64,000 bases of DNA from an uncultured Acidobacteriia bacterium (lineage in GTDB: Bacteria; Acidobacteriota; Terriglobia; Bryobacterales; Bryobacteraceae). The stretch spans positions 62,001-126,000 of the forward strand of contig CAIQWJ010000018.1 of NCBI GenBank assembly GCA_903875575.1, read 5' to 3'. A program made the position numbers and the translations under genes. A model generated the notes under the pieces. The model saw only the letters and a program-made list of their open reading frames with translations, searched no databases and had not been told where the DNA came from. Positions 50,349 through 59,972 of this stretch are shown here, piece after piece (positions within the stretch are counted from its first letter, which is position 1; each line of letters begins with the position of its first letter).

Positions 50349-52052
50349 CTAAACATTCCCTTTCTTCATTTCTTCCGCCAGATGTTCCGCCGCGCGCCAC
50401 GCATTCGCCACAATCGTCAGCGTCACGTTCTTGTCCGGATTCCCGTTGAACGGCGCCGCATCCGCCACCACCAGATTCTTCACCTCATGCGCCTGCGACC
50501 ACTTGTTCAGCACGGACTTCTTCGGATCATCCCCCATCCGCACCGTCCCGGCCTCGTGAATGATCGATCCGCCCTTTGAGATCGACGCCACCGGATCAAA
50601 CGTCCGGTTCGGCACCCGTCCGCCCATCGTTTCAATGAACGATACGAACGTGTCGTGCATATGCTGCACCATCTTCGTCTCGTAGCCCTGCCACTTCCAG
50701 TGGAACTTCAGTACCGGAATCCCCCACTGATCTACCTTCGTGTTGTCGATCTCGCAGTATGAATTCTCGTTCGGAATCATCTCCCCGCGTCCGGAGAAGC
50801 TGATGTTCGTGCCATATTGCTGCCGCGCAGCCGCCTTAATTGACGGTCCATAACCGGCCTGCGCCGCCGCGCCCCGGAATGACCCCAGCTGCGGCATCCC
50901 CAGCCCGCCGCCAATTTCAATGTGATACCCGCGCGGAAAGTCTTTGTTCTTCTTGTCCAGTTCCCACCATGGGACATAAACATGCATCCCGCCAATGCCA
51001 TCGCAGTTATGGCGCGGCATATTCTCCAGCGCCGGCACCGCGCCGCTCAGTCCATACCCCACCGTGTCCGTCAGGTACCGGCCCACCACGCCCGACCCGT
51101 TCCCCAGCCCATTCGGATGCTTCGTCGACTTCGAATTCAGCAGCAGTCGCGCGGATTCACAAGCGCTCGCCGCCACCACCACCGCCCGGCAGCTAATCTG
51201 CTTCTCGGTCCGGGTCGCCTTGTCGATATAAGAAACGCCCCTCACCAGCCCTTCGTCATTGACCATCAACTCCCGCGCCATCGCACCGGTAATGATTTTG
51301 AGCTTGCCCGTCTTCAGGGCAGGGAAGATCATCGCCTGGCTCGACGTAAATGCCGACGCCGTCTGGCACCCGCGCCCGCACTGCCCGCAGTAATGGCATG
51401 CCGCGCGCCCGTGAATGCCCTTCGTCAGCATCGCCATGCGCGACGGAATCACCGGAATGTTGAGCTTCTTGCCCGCGCGCTGCACCAGCATCTCGTGAAC
51501 GCGAGGTGCCACCGGGGGCAGAAACTTCCCGTCGGGGGCCGAGCGGATCCCTTCATGCGTCCCGGTGACGCCCATGAACTCTTCCGCCTTGTCGTACCAC
51601 GGCGACATTTCGTCGTACGTCACCGGCCAGTCGAAGCCCAGTCCGTCGAAAGCCTGGGGCTTGAAATCGTAGTCCGAGAAACGCAGCGAGATGCGGCCAT
51701 AGTGATTCGTGCGACCGCCCAGAATGCGCGACCGGAACCAGCGGAACTCATCGCCCGGTGCCACGGTGTAAGGTTCGCCAGGCACATTCCAGTAGCCATT
51801 GGGCGCGTTCCAGTAGCCCCACTCCTGCTTGCCAAAATAGGATTCGGCATTCGGTCCGCTGCCTCGATGATCCACCTGCCAGGGCCAGATGTGTTCTTTG
51901 AAGTCTTTCTCGGGAACCAGGTTTGGACCGGCTTCGAGAAGAGTGACATTGATCCCCAGGTCGGTCAGGACTTTAACTGTGGTCCCACCGCCGGCCCCGG
52001 AGCCGACCACGACCACATCGTGAACTACAGGCGTGCGCTGAACTTGAAACAT
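50349..52052 (-). CDS. GMC-family FAD-dependent oxidoreductase
   Basis: 567 residues. FAD-binding loop VVVGSGAGGGTTVKVL near the N-terminus, GGRTNHYGRISLRFSDYDF, a Cys-rich insert CHYCGQCGRGCQTAS, and the C-terminal HEAGTVRMGDDP with KNLVVADAAPFNGNP. The Cys cluster and partner gene resemble the large subunit of gluconate 2-dehydrogenase. It oxidises a sugar or alcohol in the periplasm, with electrons going to the respiratory chain. No signal is seen in the large subunit, so it is probably carried out by the Tat signal of its partner. No cytochrome subunit is adjacent. Confidence 0.9.
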   Translation of the reverse strand: MFQVQRTPVVHDVVVVGSGAGGGTTVKVLTDLGINVTLLEAGPNLVPEKDFKEHIWPWQVDHRGSGPNAESYFGKQEWGYWNAPNGYWNVPGEPYTVAPGDEFRWFRSRILGGRTNHYGRISLRFSDYDFKPQAFDGLGFDWPVTYDEMSPWYDKAEEFMGVTGTHEGIRSAPDGKFLPPVAPRVHEMLVQRAGKKLNIPVIPSRMAMLTKGIHGRAACHYCGQCGRGCQTASAFTSSQAMIFPALKTGKLKIITGAMARELMVNDEGLVRGVSYIDKATRTEKQISCRAVVVAASACESARLLLNSKSTKHPNGLGNGSGVVGRYLTDTVGYGLSGAVPALENMPRHNCDGIGGMHVYVPWWELDKKNKDFPRGYHIEIGGGLGMPQLGSFRGAAAQAGYGPSIKAAARQQYGTNISFSGRGEMIPNENSYCEIDNTKVDQWGIPVLKFHWKWQGYETKMVQHMHDTFVSFIETMGGRVPNRTFDPVASISKGGSIIHEAGTVRMGDDPKKSVLNKWSQAHEVKNLVVADAAPFNGNPDKNVTLTIVANAWRAAEHLAEEMKKGNV

Positions 52053-52229
52053 GCAATCAACAATATCACCGTTCCCCCCGGTCTGCGCAACCGGCTCGTC
52101 CTGCGTCCGCGCGAGCCACCCGGGCGCAGGCGGAGCCTGACAACGAGAGGTGCCGACGGACGCAGACGTTACCTCTCACGGGTGACGAATCGTTAATTGT
52201 ATCGGCGAGTAAATCGAAGGATCGAAAGT

Positions 52230-52257
52230 GCCCGCCGGGCGATCAGGCCCGACGGGC
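52230..52257 (-). terminator. GC-rich hairpin after the dienelactone hydrolase gene
   Basis: GCCCGCCGGGC and GCCCGACGGGC form 11-nt arms with one central mismatch around a GATCAG loop, 6 bp beyond the hydrolase stop on the minus strand. Only a short TTT follows, so it is a weak intrinsic terminator. The rest of the 211-bp gap to the GMC gene shows no gene. Confidence 0.55.
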
Positions 52258-52263
52258 GTGGTT

Positions 52264-53127
52264 TCAGGCCAGCGCTTTACCGTAAAGCGCCAGCAGACGT
52301 GCCCAGGCCTTCTCCGCCAACGGTTCGCTGTAAACGCTGGAATCCGGCGGACACCAGCCGTGCGCGGACCCTTCGTAAACTTCAATTTCCGCCGTGACAC
52401 CCGCCTTGGCGAATGTCTCCTTCAGCTTGTCCTTATCTGTAGGTGCCCGCGAATCGTCATTGGCCGCAATCGCCACCAGGAACTGCGCCTTCGTCTTCGA
52501 TGCCTGCAGATGCGGGCTATTCTCCGCCGCCGTCACCAGGCCACCGCCGTGGAATGACGCAACCGCCCCAACCCGACCCGGCACGGCAGCCGCCGTGCGG
52601 AACGCAATCGGCCCTCCCATGCAATAACCCTGAGTGCCAATCTTTCGGTTCTTCGCTACCGAGGCCTGCGTGTCCAGCCACGCCACGAAGGCCTTCGCGT
52701 CGGTCATATGGGTCGTTTCGTTCAGACCCTGAGCGAGCGGCATCAATTGCTGGATGTTCGTCGCCGCGCCGGCTTCAGCAGTCGGAGCCTTCTTCGTGCG
52801 GTAGAACGGGTTCACCACCAGCACCGAATAGCCAGATTCCGCCAGCCGCTTGCCCATCTGCTTGAATGCCGGTCGCAGACCGAAGATGTCCGGCCAGATC
52901 AGCACGCCCGGCGCTGTGCCCGTTGCGGGGTGTACAAAGTAGGCGTCCGCGCTGCCATCGGGCGTCGTGATGGTGACTTCCGATTCCGTCACAGTCGCCG
53001 CATTGGCCACCTGCGGCAGCATCATCGAGATGCCGGCACCCAGCATGACACCGAACTGTTTTCGCGTTACCAGACCGAGAGATTCGTATTTCTGTCGGTC
53101 GTCTTCAAAATGATCCTGATCGCACAT
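52264..53127 (-). CDS. Dienelactone hydrolase family protein
   Basis: 287 residues. The start has AAAGGAGC upstream. An N-terminal hydrophobic segment (RKQFGVMLGAGISMMLPQVANA) looks like an export signal with RK where Tat prefers RR. The alpha/beta hydrolase core follows. The nucleophile Cys lies in TQGYCMGGPIA, the acid Asp in NDDSRAP and the His in GSAHGWC. The nucleophile elbow GxCxGG is the hallmark of this family, which opens lactones or similar esters. Its substrate is unknown. Confidence 0.9.
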   Translation of the reverse strand: MCDQDHFEDDRQKYESLGLVTRKQFGVMLGAGISMMLPQVANAATVTESEVTITTPDGSADAYFVHPATGTAPGVLIWPDIFGLRPAFKQMGKRLAESGYSVLVVNPFYRTKKAPTAEAGAATNIQQLMPLAQGLNETTHMTDAKAFVAWLDTQASVAKNRKIGTQGYCMGGPIAFRTAAAVPGRVGAVASFHGGGLVTAAENSPHLQASKTKAQFLVAIAANDDSRAPTDKDKLKETFAKAGVTAEIEVYEGSAHGWCPPDSSVYSEPLAEKAWARLLALYGKALA

Positions 53128-53471
53128 AGTTGCTCCTTTATTCGAAACCCTGATCGCCCTGGACCGCGCGTACTGGCTATTTTAGCGCCACCACCTCTCG
53201 TCGATGTTACAGGGAATTAAAGACACGTGGCCCGCAGACCAGTCTTGCGGTGAAAGCAATTCTACCGCTTCTCCGGTTCCAGAGACACGCAGCAGCGAAT
53301 CGGTTCCGTGAGTGGGCGGTCGGACTCCCACTTTAATACCGTGCTTCGCTCAGCCGGTTCCGGCTGCCCATCGATTGTGTGTTCATAGTGCTGGCGAGCG
53401 GAAGCCATCAGAAGTCCGCGTTCGCGCTGGACTTTCCCGCCTCCCGGACATAAAATAAGGTCCAGGCATTC
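53128..53471. other. 344-bp divergent intergenic region without a gene
   Basis: It lies between the dienelactone hydrolase (minus) and the DUF1592 cytochrome (plus). It holds the hydrolase's ribosome binding site at one end and the cytochrome's promoter candidate at the other. No convincing ORF, RNA gene or repeat was seen in the middle. Confidence 0.6.
53428..53456 (+). promoter_or_regulatory. Candidate sigma-70-like promoter of the DUF1592 cytochrome gene
   Basis: TGGACT (53428-53433) and TAAAAT (53451-53456) are separated by exactly 17 bp, 15 bp before the ATG at 53472. The match is four of six at -35 and five of six at -10. The leader would be very short. Confidence 0.45.
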
Positions 53472-56400
53472 ATGACACACGCACCCTGGGTCGCACCCGC
53501 CACGCCGCGTGGCCGCCTCGTCGTCGCCACGCTCGGTTTCTGCGCCATCGCTCTCATTGCGACCGGCGGCAACCCCATTCATGGTGCCACCTCCAACAGC
53601 ACCAACACCCCTCGCAAGACTCCAGCTACCACCGTTGCCCCGCCTCTCTTCAACCAATACTGCTTCGCCTGTCACGGCACCTCCAGCCCCATGGCTGGCA
53701 TCAGCATCGAGAAACTGACCACCGGACAAACTCCCCTTGCCGACGGCTTCGCCCAGTGGACCCGCGTCGCGAACGCCCTGGAACAACACGCTATGCCGCC
53801 CGCAGGCATGCCGCAGCCCGATGAAAAGGACCGCCTGGCCGCCGCCCAGTGGATCCACTCGCAACTCTCGGCCTACGCGAAAAAGCACGACGGAGACCCG
53901 GGCCGCGTCACCGTCCGCCGCCTGACCAGCGGCGAATACGCCTATTCCGTTTTCGACCTTACCGGTTACAATTTCGAAACCGGTATCGACGCCTCCAGCG
54001 ATTCCGTCGGCGGCGAAGGCTTCTCCAATTTCGGCGACGTGCAATTCATGCAGGACGCCAACCTCGAACACTATCTTGACGCTGCTAAGCTCATTGCCGA
54101 CCACGCCGTCATCGGTTCAGGCCCCCTGGAGTTTTACTCGGATGGCGGCAAGACCGGCTTCGAATTCTCCGCCATCACCCGCATCAAAGACATGTACGCG
54201 AAGTACGGCTTCCGCACTGTCTCCGGCGAAGGTGGCTACGCCTACGGCCTGGAACAATACGGCAAGGTCTTCGACGCCACCTGGGAATACGCTCATCGCG
54301 CCGCTCTTGGCGAGCCTACCGCCACCTTGAAAGCCATCTGCGATCGCGAAGGCGTAGAAATCCGCTTCGCCCAACACGTTCTGGATCTCGTCAGCCGCCC
54401 TGAGCTCTCTTATCCGCTTTCTGATATCGCAGCCCGCTGGCACAAGCTCTCGCCGCCCACCAGCGACATCGCAGCATCCAAAGCCACTGCCCGCACGCAG
54501 ACCAAGGAGCTTCAGGATTTCGAAACCGGCTGGGCCTCCTGGTTCTTCGGCCGCGGCGATGCTGCCTTCGGCGGCGCGGGCGATGAAAGCCCGCTCGTCT
54601 TTAACGACAAATCCCTCAAGGCCGATCCCCAACACCACTTCACCTTCGCCCATCGCGGCATCGCAGGCCGCGGTGCCCCGGCTGCCTCAGGCCCCACCAA
54701 GATCTACCTCAACGTCGCCAACGTGAATCCAACGGCGAAAGGGCAGGGAGCCATCATCTGGAAGAACGTAACCGTCGCCTTTACTCCCGCCGGTGGACGG
54801 GGCGGTGTTCCCGCCGCCGGTGGCGCAGTCGGAGTTGCCGGTGCCTCTGGCGCAGCTGGTCGCGGTCGAGGTCCCGTCCTCCCGCGAGTTTCGCTACGCT
54901 CTATCGTCTCCCCGGCCACAGCGGCGCAGCTCAATTTTGGCAAGGCCATCGACGGCAGCACCCTCGGCCCCGATGACTTCTCCACGGACGGCTCTGTCTC
55001 CTTCGAAGTCCCCGTACCCGCGGGCGTCACGACTTTCGATATTCAACTCGACGCTACCCTCGGTGCCGATCGCAATCACGTCTATCGCATCACCATCGCC
55101 GATCGCGAAGACCCGAATGGCATCCCCACTCGCGGTCTGGTAGGTGACCCCGCCAGCCCCGGCTACAAGACGTTCAAAGCAGGCGTTCTTGAATACGCCG
55201 CCAACCTGCCTCCGAACTCCAACGACCAGCCAACGCCGGCCGATAAAGACCCTGCTCCGGAACCCTTTGATCCCACCTACAACGTGCCCGAGCATGACGA
55301 CTACGTCAACTGGGTTAAATACATTCGTGGCGATCGCTTCGTCTGGAATTACCTGCTGAACGATGAAAACCGGGTGCGTCTCGACAACGCGTGGAACGAT
55401 GTCTTCGCATCCTTCCCGTATCATGACAACTACCTGCGCCAACTCGCCCAGCACTTCAAATACGACCTGCAGGGCAAGAAGATGGCCGACATGACCCCGG
55501 CCGCCATGGCTGCACTCCCCGCCGAAATGCGCGACTACGTCGCTCCCCTCCGCAAGGCATGGGAAGGCATGATGGCCGCGCAGGCCACCGCCAAACCTCG
55601 TCACATTGAGGACTGCATCCGTTTCGCCAGCCGAGCCTGGCGTCGTCCCCTCACGGAGGCCGAGAAGCAAAGCCTTCGCGCCTTCTACGTCAAAGCCCAG
55701 GCGGCCGACCCGGACCACGATCACGTCCGCGCCATTCGCGCCGTCATCGCCCGCATACTGGTCGCCCCGCAGTTCCTCTACAAGGTGGAACTCACCGCGC
55801 AACTGGATACCCCGCGCCCGCTCTCCGGCTACGAAATGGCCAGCCGACTCAGCTACTTCCTCTGGTCTTCCATTCCGGACGACGAACTCAGCCGCGCCGC
55901 CGGTGCCGGTGAACTCATCACCAACGCCGGTCTGCAAAAACAGGTGAAACGCATGCTGGCCGATCCCAAAGCCCGCCGCCTCTCCACCGAGTTCTTTGGC
56001 CAATGGCTGGGCTTCTACCGCTTCGATCACTACAAGGGCGTTGATACCGGCCGTTATCCCGAATTCACCGACGAAGTGCGCAGCGCCATGTATGACGAAG
56101 CCGTCTCGTTCTTCGAACACATCGTCCGCACCAATCGCCCTGTCAGCGATATCCTGAACGCCGATTACGACTTCCTCAATCAGCCCCTCGCCAAATACTA
56201 CGGCATTAAGAAGGAAGTGAAGTCCACCGGTGCCGTTGAAAAGGTCGATGGGGCTAACGAACTCCATCGAGGTGGTGTCCTGCGCCTCGGCGCCGTCCTC
56301 ACGGCAACATCAGCCCCACTCCGCACGAGCCCTGTGAAACGAGGCGATTGGGTTCTCCGCCGCATCCTTGGCACGCCCACGCCGCCGCCTCCGCCCGATG

Positions 56401-56915
56401 CCGGAACCATCCCCTCTGACGACAAGCTCTTTGGAGGCCTGTCTGTGCGCGACCGCCTTGCCGCCCACAAACGCAACGCCACCTGCGCGGTCTGCCATAC
56501 CCGCATTGATCCGATGGGCTTCCCGCTGGAGCATTACGATTCCACCGGTCGCTGGCGCGAAAACTATTCCGACGGCAAGCCCATCGACGACAACGGCGAA
56601 CTCGTCAACAAATCCATCATCCCCGGCGTCAAAGGCCTTCTTGACTACCTGCACTCCCAGCAGGACAAGGTGCAACTCACCCTCAGCCACAAACTCCTGG
56701 GTTATGCCTTAGGCCGCACCGTGCAGGGTTCGGACGAACTCCTGGTCGACAAAATGATCGCAGCCGGCGACAAAGCAACCATTTCTGATCTCGCCACGCT
56801 TGTCGTCACCAGCCCTCAGTTCCGCCGCATAGCAGGTAAAGAGCCGCCGTCACCTTCAACCGCCCGCCTGAGTCCTGCCGGGGCAGCAATTTCTGATAAA
56901 GTAGGTAAACCGTGA
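53472..56915 (+). CDS. Large secreted di-heme cytochrome with DUF1587/1592/1588/1585 domains
   Basis: 1147 residues with an N-terminal hydrophobic segment ([17 protein letters not shown]). Heme c motif CFACH is at residues 64-68 and a second, CAVCH, near residue 1004. Between them are the successive planctomycete/acidobacterial DUFs: DUF1587 ([20 protein letters not shown]), DUF1595/1592 ([39 protein letters not shown]), DUF1588 ([21 protein letters not shown]) and DUF1585 ([18 protein letters not shown]). A Gly/Ala-rich insert lies near residue 450. The next gene encodes the usual DUF1552 partner, whose GTG overlaps its stop. Confidence 0.9.
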   Translation: MTHAPWVAPATPRGRLVVATLGFCAIALIATGGNPIHGATSNSTNTPRKTPATTVAPPLFNQYCFACHGTSSPMAGISIEKLTTGQTPLADGFAQWTRVANALEQHAMPPAGMPQPDEKDRLAAAQWIHSQLSAYAKKHDGDPGRVTVRRLTSGEYAYSVFDLTGYNFETGIDASSDSVGGEGFSNFGDVQFMQDANLEHYLDAAKLIADHAVIGSGPLEFYSDGGKTGFEFSAITRIKDMYAKYGFRTVSGEGGYAYGLEQYGKVFDATWEYAHRAALGEPTATLKAICDREGVEIRFAQHVLDLVSRPELSYPLSDIAARWHKLSPPTSDIAASKATARTQTKELQDFETGWASWFFGRGDAAFGGAGDESPLVFNDKSLKADPQHHFTFAHRGIAGRGAPAASGPTKIYLNVANVNPTAKGQGAIIWKNVTVAFTPAGGRGGVPAAGGAVGVAGASGAAGRGRGPVLPRVSLRSIVSPATAAQLNFGKAIDGSTLGPDDFSTDGSVSFEVPVPAGVTTFDIQLDATLGADRNHVYRITIADREDPNGIPTRGLVGDPASPGYKTFKAGVLEYAANLPPNSNDQPTPADKDPAPEPFDPTYNVPEHDDYVNWVKYIRGDRFVWNYLLNDENRVRLDNAWNDVFASFPYHDNYLRQLAQHFKYDLQGKKMADMTPAAMAALPAEMRDYVAPLRKAWEGMMAAQATAKPRHIEDCIRFASRAWRRPLTEAEKQSLRAFYVKAQAADPDHDHVRAIRAVIARILVAPQFLYKVELTAQLDTPRPLSGYEMASRLSYFLWSSIPDDELSRAAGAGELITNAGLQKQVKRMLADPKARRLSTEFFGQWLGFYRFDHYKGVDTGRYPEFTDEVRSAMYDEAVSFFEHIVRTNRPVSDILNADYDFLNQPLAKYYGIKKEVKSTGAVEKVDGANELHRGGVLRLGAVLTATSAPLRTSPVKRGDWVLRRILGTPTPPPPPDAGTIPSDDKLFGGLSVRDRLAAHKRNATCAVCHTRIDPMGFPLEHYDSTGRWRENYSDGKPIDDNGELVNKSIIPGVKGLLDYLHSQQDKVQLTLSHKLLGYALGRTVQGSDELLVDKMIAAGDKATISDLATLVVTSPQFRRIAGKEPPSPSTARLSPAGAAISDKVGKP

Positions 56916-58309
56916 CCCCCAACGCCCAACGCCGCGAACGCGATTTCGAACAATCCCGCACCAATCGTCAGAAATCCCGCCGTCACTTCCTTCGGGGCAC
57001 CGGCGTCGCCCTCGCGCTCCCCTGGCTCGAATCGCTGAACGTACTCAAAGCGCAGGACCTCCCCTCGAAAGCCGCCGCTGCGGCCGCCAACAAGCCACCG
57101 GTCCGCTTCGCCACAATGTACTTCTCCAACGGCGTCCAGCCAGCCAATTGGTGGGCCAAAGGCAGCGGCAAGACCATGGAATTTGGCCCCGCCGGCGCAC
57201 CGCTCAATGGTTACGGCGAAGACCTCAACTTCATCCGCGGCCTCTACAACCACGCCGCCTTCACAGCGACAAGCCCGCACCTCGGCAAGTGCCCCAACAT
57301 GCTCTCCGGCGCCACCGTCAGCATGGACCCCCAGGTCATCAAAGTCGGCACCACCTTTGACCAGATTCTGGCCCGCGAAATCGGCCACAATACCCTGATC
57401 CCCAGCATGGCCCTCGGCATCGAGCCCAACGAACTCCGCCTCGAAGACGGCCTCTCCATGATCTACGGCTCGGCCATCTCCTGGGCCTCCCCCACCAAAC
57501 CAGTCACCAAGGAAATTTACCCCGCGCGCACGTTTGATGCCCTCGTCAGCGATGGCAGCGCCCGCCGCGTCGACCGCAGCATCCTCGATGAACTCCTCGG
57601 CGAAGCCCAGTCCCTCCGCCCCAAAATCAGTTCGGGCGACAAGGTCAAGCTCAACGAATATCTCGAATCCGTCCGCGACATCGAAGTGCGCCTCGACCGC
57701 TCCGCCAAACGAGGTACCCTCGAAGGCTGGCGTCCCACTATCGATAAGCCGAACATGGCCCGTCCGTCCGACGAAATCCCGCAGGTGGTGCCCGATCACA
57801 TGCGTCTCATGCTCGATCTTATGGTCCTCGCCTTCCAGATGGACAAGACCCGCATCATGACCATCATGCTCAATAACGACCTCTCGCAGATGAACATGAA
57901 GTTCCTCGATGGCGTCTCCGGCGCGCTCCACCTCGATCTGACTCACAACGGCCACGTGCCCGCGCTCGAAGCCATGTACCTCAAGACGAACCAGTACCAC
58001 ATGAAGGAATTCACTTACCTCATGGATCGGCTCAAGTCCATCGACGAAGGCGGCCAGTCCATCCTGGACAGTTCTATGCTGCTCCTGATGTCCAGCCTCT
58101 ACGATGGCGATAAACACGGTGCCGATCAGATGCCCATCGTCATGGCGGGCAAAGGCGGCGGCAGTCTCAAAACCGGCCGCATTCTCGACTACCTCGATAA
58201 AGGCAACGACAACCGCCGCGCCTGCAGCCTCTACCTCTCCATCATGGATCGCATGGGCGTGCAACAGGATCGCTTCGGCGATTCCGACAAGCGACTCGCA
58301 GACCTCTAA
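56912..58309 (+). CDS. Tat-exported DUF1552 protein
   Basis: 465 residues with a GTG start overlapping the previous stop (GTGA). The Tat signal is [19 protein letters not shown]. The DUF1552 body shows [52 protein letters not shown] and a C-terminal [11 protein letters not shown]. The DUF1592/DUF1552 pair is nearly always adjacent in Planctomycetota, Verrucomicrobiota and Acidobacteriota. The protein resembles the sulfatase/alkaline phosphatase-like superfamily, but its chemistry is unknown. Confidence 0.9.
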   Translation: MTPNAQRRERDFEQSRTNRQKSRRHFLRGTGVALALPWLESLNVLKAQDLPSKAAAAAANKPPVRFATMYFSNGVQPANWWAKGSGKTMEFGPAGAPLNGYGEDLNFIRGLYNHAAFTATSPHLGKCPNMLSGATVSMDPQVIKVGTTFDQILAREIGHNTLIPSMALGIEPNELRLEDGLSMIYGSAISWASPTKPVTKEIYPARTFDALVSDGSARRVDRSILDELLGEAQSLRPKISSGDKVKLNEYLESVRDIEVRLDRSAKRGTLEGWRPTIDKPNMARPSDEIPQVVPDHMRLMLDLMVLAFQMDKTRIMTIMLNNDLSQMNMKFLDGVSGALHLDLTHNGHVPALEAMYLKTNQYHMKEFTYLMDRLKSIDEGGQSILDSSMLLLMSSLYDGDKHGADQMPIVMAGKGGGSLKTGRILDYLDKGNDNRRACSLYLSIMDRMGVQQDRFGDSDKRLADL

Positions 58310-58327
58310 ACGACCAACACGAACGCC

Positions 58328-59905
58328 ATGCTCGATAACGTTGTCATCATTGCGTACTTCCTCGTCGTCTTCGGCATCGGCATCTACCACTCCCGCCGCC
58401 AGAAGGAAACGACCAGCGAATACTTCCTCGCCGGCCACAGCATCGGCTGGTTTGCGGTCGGCGCGTCGCTGTTCTCCACGAACATCTCGAGTGAGCATTT
58501 CATCGGCCTCGCCGGTTCCGGCGCGTCCAGCGGCCTGGCCGTCGGGTGCTACGAATGGTCTGCCAGTTTCTGCCTCTTCATCCTCGGCTGGCTCTTCGTT
58601 CCGTACTACCTGAAATCGAAAGTCTTCACCATGCCGGAGTTCCTGGAACGCCGCTTCGATTCGCGCTGCCGCTGGTACCTCACCGTCGTCTCCCTGATTG
58701 CCTACGTCTTCACCAAGATCAGCGTCCACCTCTTCGCCGGTGCCATCCTGATGCGTTCCGTACTCGGCTGGGACTACATGACAACGTCCATCCTGCTGGT
58801 CGTCGCAACAGGCATCTACACCGTCACAGGTGGCCTCAAAGCCGTCATCTATACCGACCTCTTCCAGTCCTTCGTCCTCATCACCGGCGCAGTGGTTCTC
58901 AGCGGCGTCGGCCTTTATCATGTGGGCGGCTTCACCGGCCTCCGCGCCGCGCTCCCGCCGGACTTCTTCCACATGATCAAGCCGGCCAGCGACCCCGTCT
59001 ATCCCTGGGTCGGCACGATCTTTGGCACCATGATCCTCGGTATCTGGTACTGGTGTACCGATCAATCGATCGTCCAGAAAACCCTCAGCGCGAAGGATCT
59101 GGAAAACGCGCGCAAAGGTTCGTTCTTCTGCGCAACGCTGAAGATCCTGCCGGTCTTCATCCTCGTTCTGCCCGGTCTGATCGCTAAGGCGCTCTACCCG
59201 ACGGTCGTCACCGGCGATAACGCCTATCCTACGCTTGTTCTCCGCTTGCTCCCGCCGGGCCTGGTCGGACTTATGGTGGCTGCACTTCTCGCGGCGCTGA
59301 TGTCGGCGATGAGTTCGGTGCTCAATTCCTGCTCCACGCTGATTACGATGGACATCTTCCGTAAGACGCACCCGCACGCGAGTGAAAAGCGCCTGGTCAA
59401 CGTGGGCCGCCTTGCCACGGGCGTGATCGTAGTGATCAGCATCATGTGGGTGCCGCTGATTAAGTACCTCAGCAATGAGATTTACCAGTATCTGCAAAGC
59501 GTGCAGGCCTACATTGGCGCGCCCATCACCGCGACTTTCCTGATGGGCGTCCTCTGGAAGCGTGCTACCGCCCGGGCCGCGTTCACAACGCTGGTCACCG
59601 GCGGCCTTTTAGGCGCTGGACGTTTCACTCTCGACGTGATGCACGACGCTTTTAAAATCGATCTCGGCATGTGGAACGCGCTCGTGAAGTTCAGTTTCCT
59701 GAACTATAGTGTTTTGGTGTTTTTATTCTGCGTCCTGCTGATCGTGGTGATGAGCCTGACGGAGCCGATCCGAAGCAAAGCGGCGGAAGAAAAGCTGACC
59801 ATGAATTGGGGCGGCGGCGGCAAGCACATTTTCGATCGCACTGACGTAGCCTGGACCGGCATGGTGGGAACATTCATCGTGGGTCTTTGGGTCCACTTCA
59901 GCTAA
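58328..59905 (+). CDS. Sodium/solute symporter (SSS family, SGLT-like)
   Basis: 525 residues, about 14 hydrophobic helices. SSS markers: EYFLAGHSIGWFAVGASLFSTNISSEHFIG split over TM1, SGASSGLAVGCYEWSA, the GGLKAVIYTDLFQ loop and ALLAALMSAMSSVLNS. These resemble vSGLT-type sugar transporters. It starts 18 bp after the DUF1552 gene. Known for the family: Na+-driven uptake of sugar or similar solute. Confidence 0.92.
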   Translation: MLDNVVIIAYFLVVFGIGIYHSRRQKETTSEYFLAGHSIGWFAVGASLFSTNISSEHFIGLAGSGASSGLAVGCYEWSASFCLFILGWLFVPYYLKSKVFTMPEFLERRFDSRCRWYLTVVSLIAYVFTKISVHLFAGAILMRSVLGWDYMTTSILLVVATGIYTVTGGLKAVIYTDLFQSFVLITGAVVLSGVGLYHVGGFTGLRAALPPDFFHMIKPASDPVYPWVGTIFGTMILGIWYWCTDQSIVQKTLSAKDLENARKGSFFCATLKILPVFILVLPGLIAKALYPTVVTGDNAYPTLVLRLLPPGLVGLMVAALLAALMSAMSSVLNSCSTLITMDIFRKTHPHASEKRLVNVGRLATGVIVVISIMWVPLIKYLSNEIYQYLQSVQAYIGAPITATFLMGVLWKRATARAAFTTLVTGGLLGAGRFTLDVMHDAFKIDLGMWNALVKFSFLNYSVLVFLFCVLLIVVMSLTEPIRSKAAEEKLTMNWGGGGKHIFDRTDVAWTGMVGTFIVGLWVHFS

Positions 59906-59972
59906 GCGGATATTCCTGCAATACTGCGGTGGTGAGACTCCGCCCGAATCAGCTGACTGGAGGAAGACGCCT

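Noticed and set aside
54894-56267. 457-residue minus-strand open frame
   Set aside because: Antisense to the DUF1592 cytochrome, no signature motifs and no start context.
56816-59497. 893-residue minus-strand open frame
   Set aside because: It runs antisense across two well-supported genes (DUF1552 and the SSS symporter) and its composition (Glu/Asp/His-rich) is a high-GC artefact.
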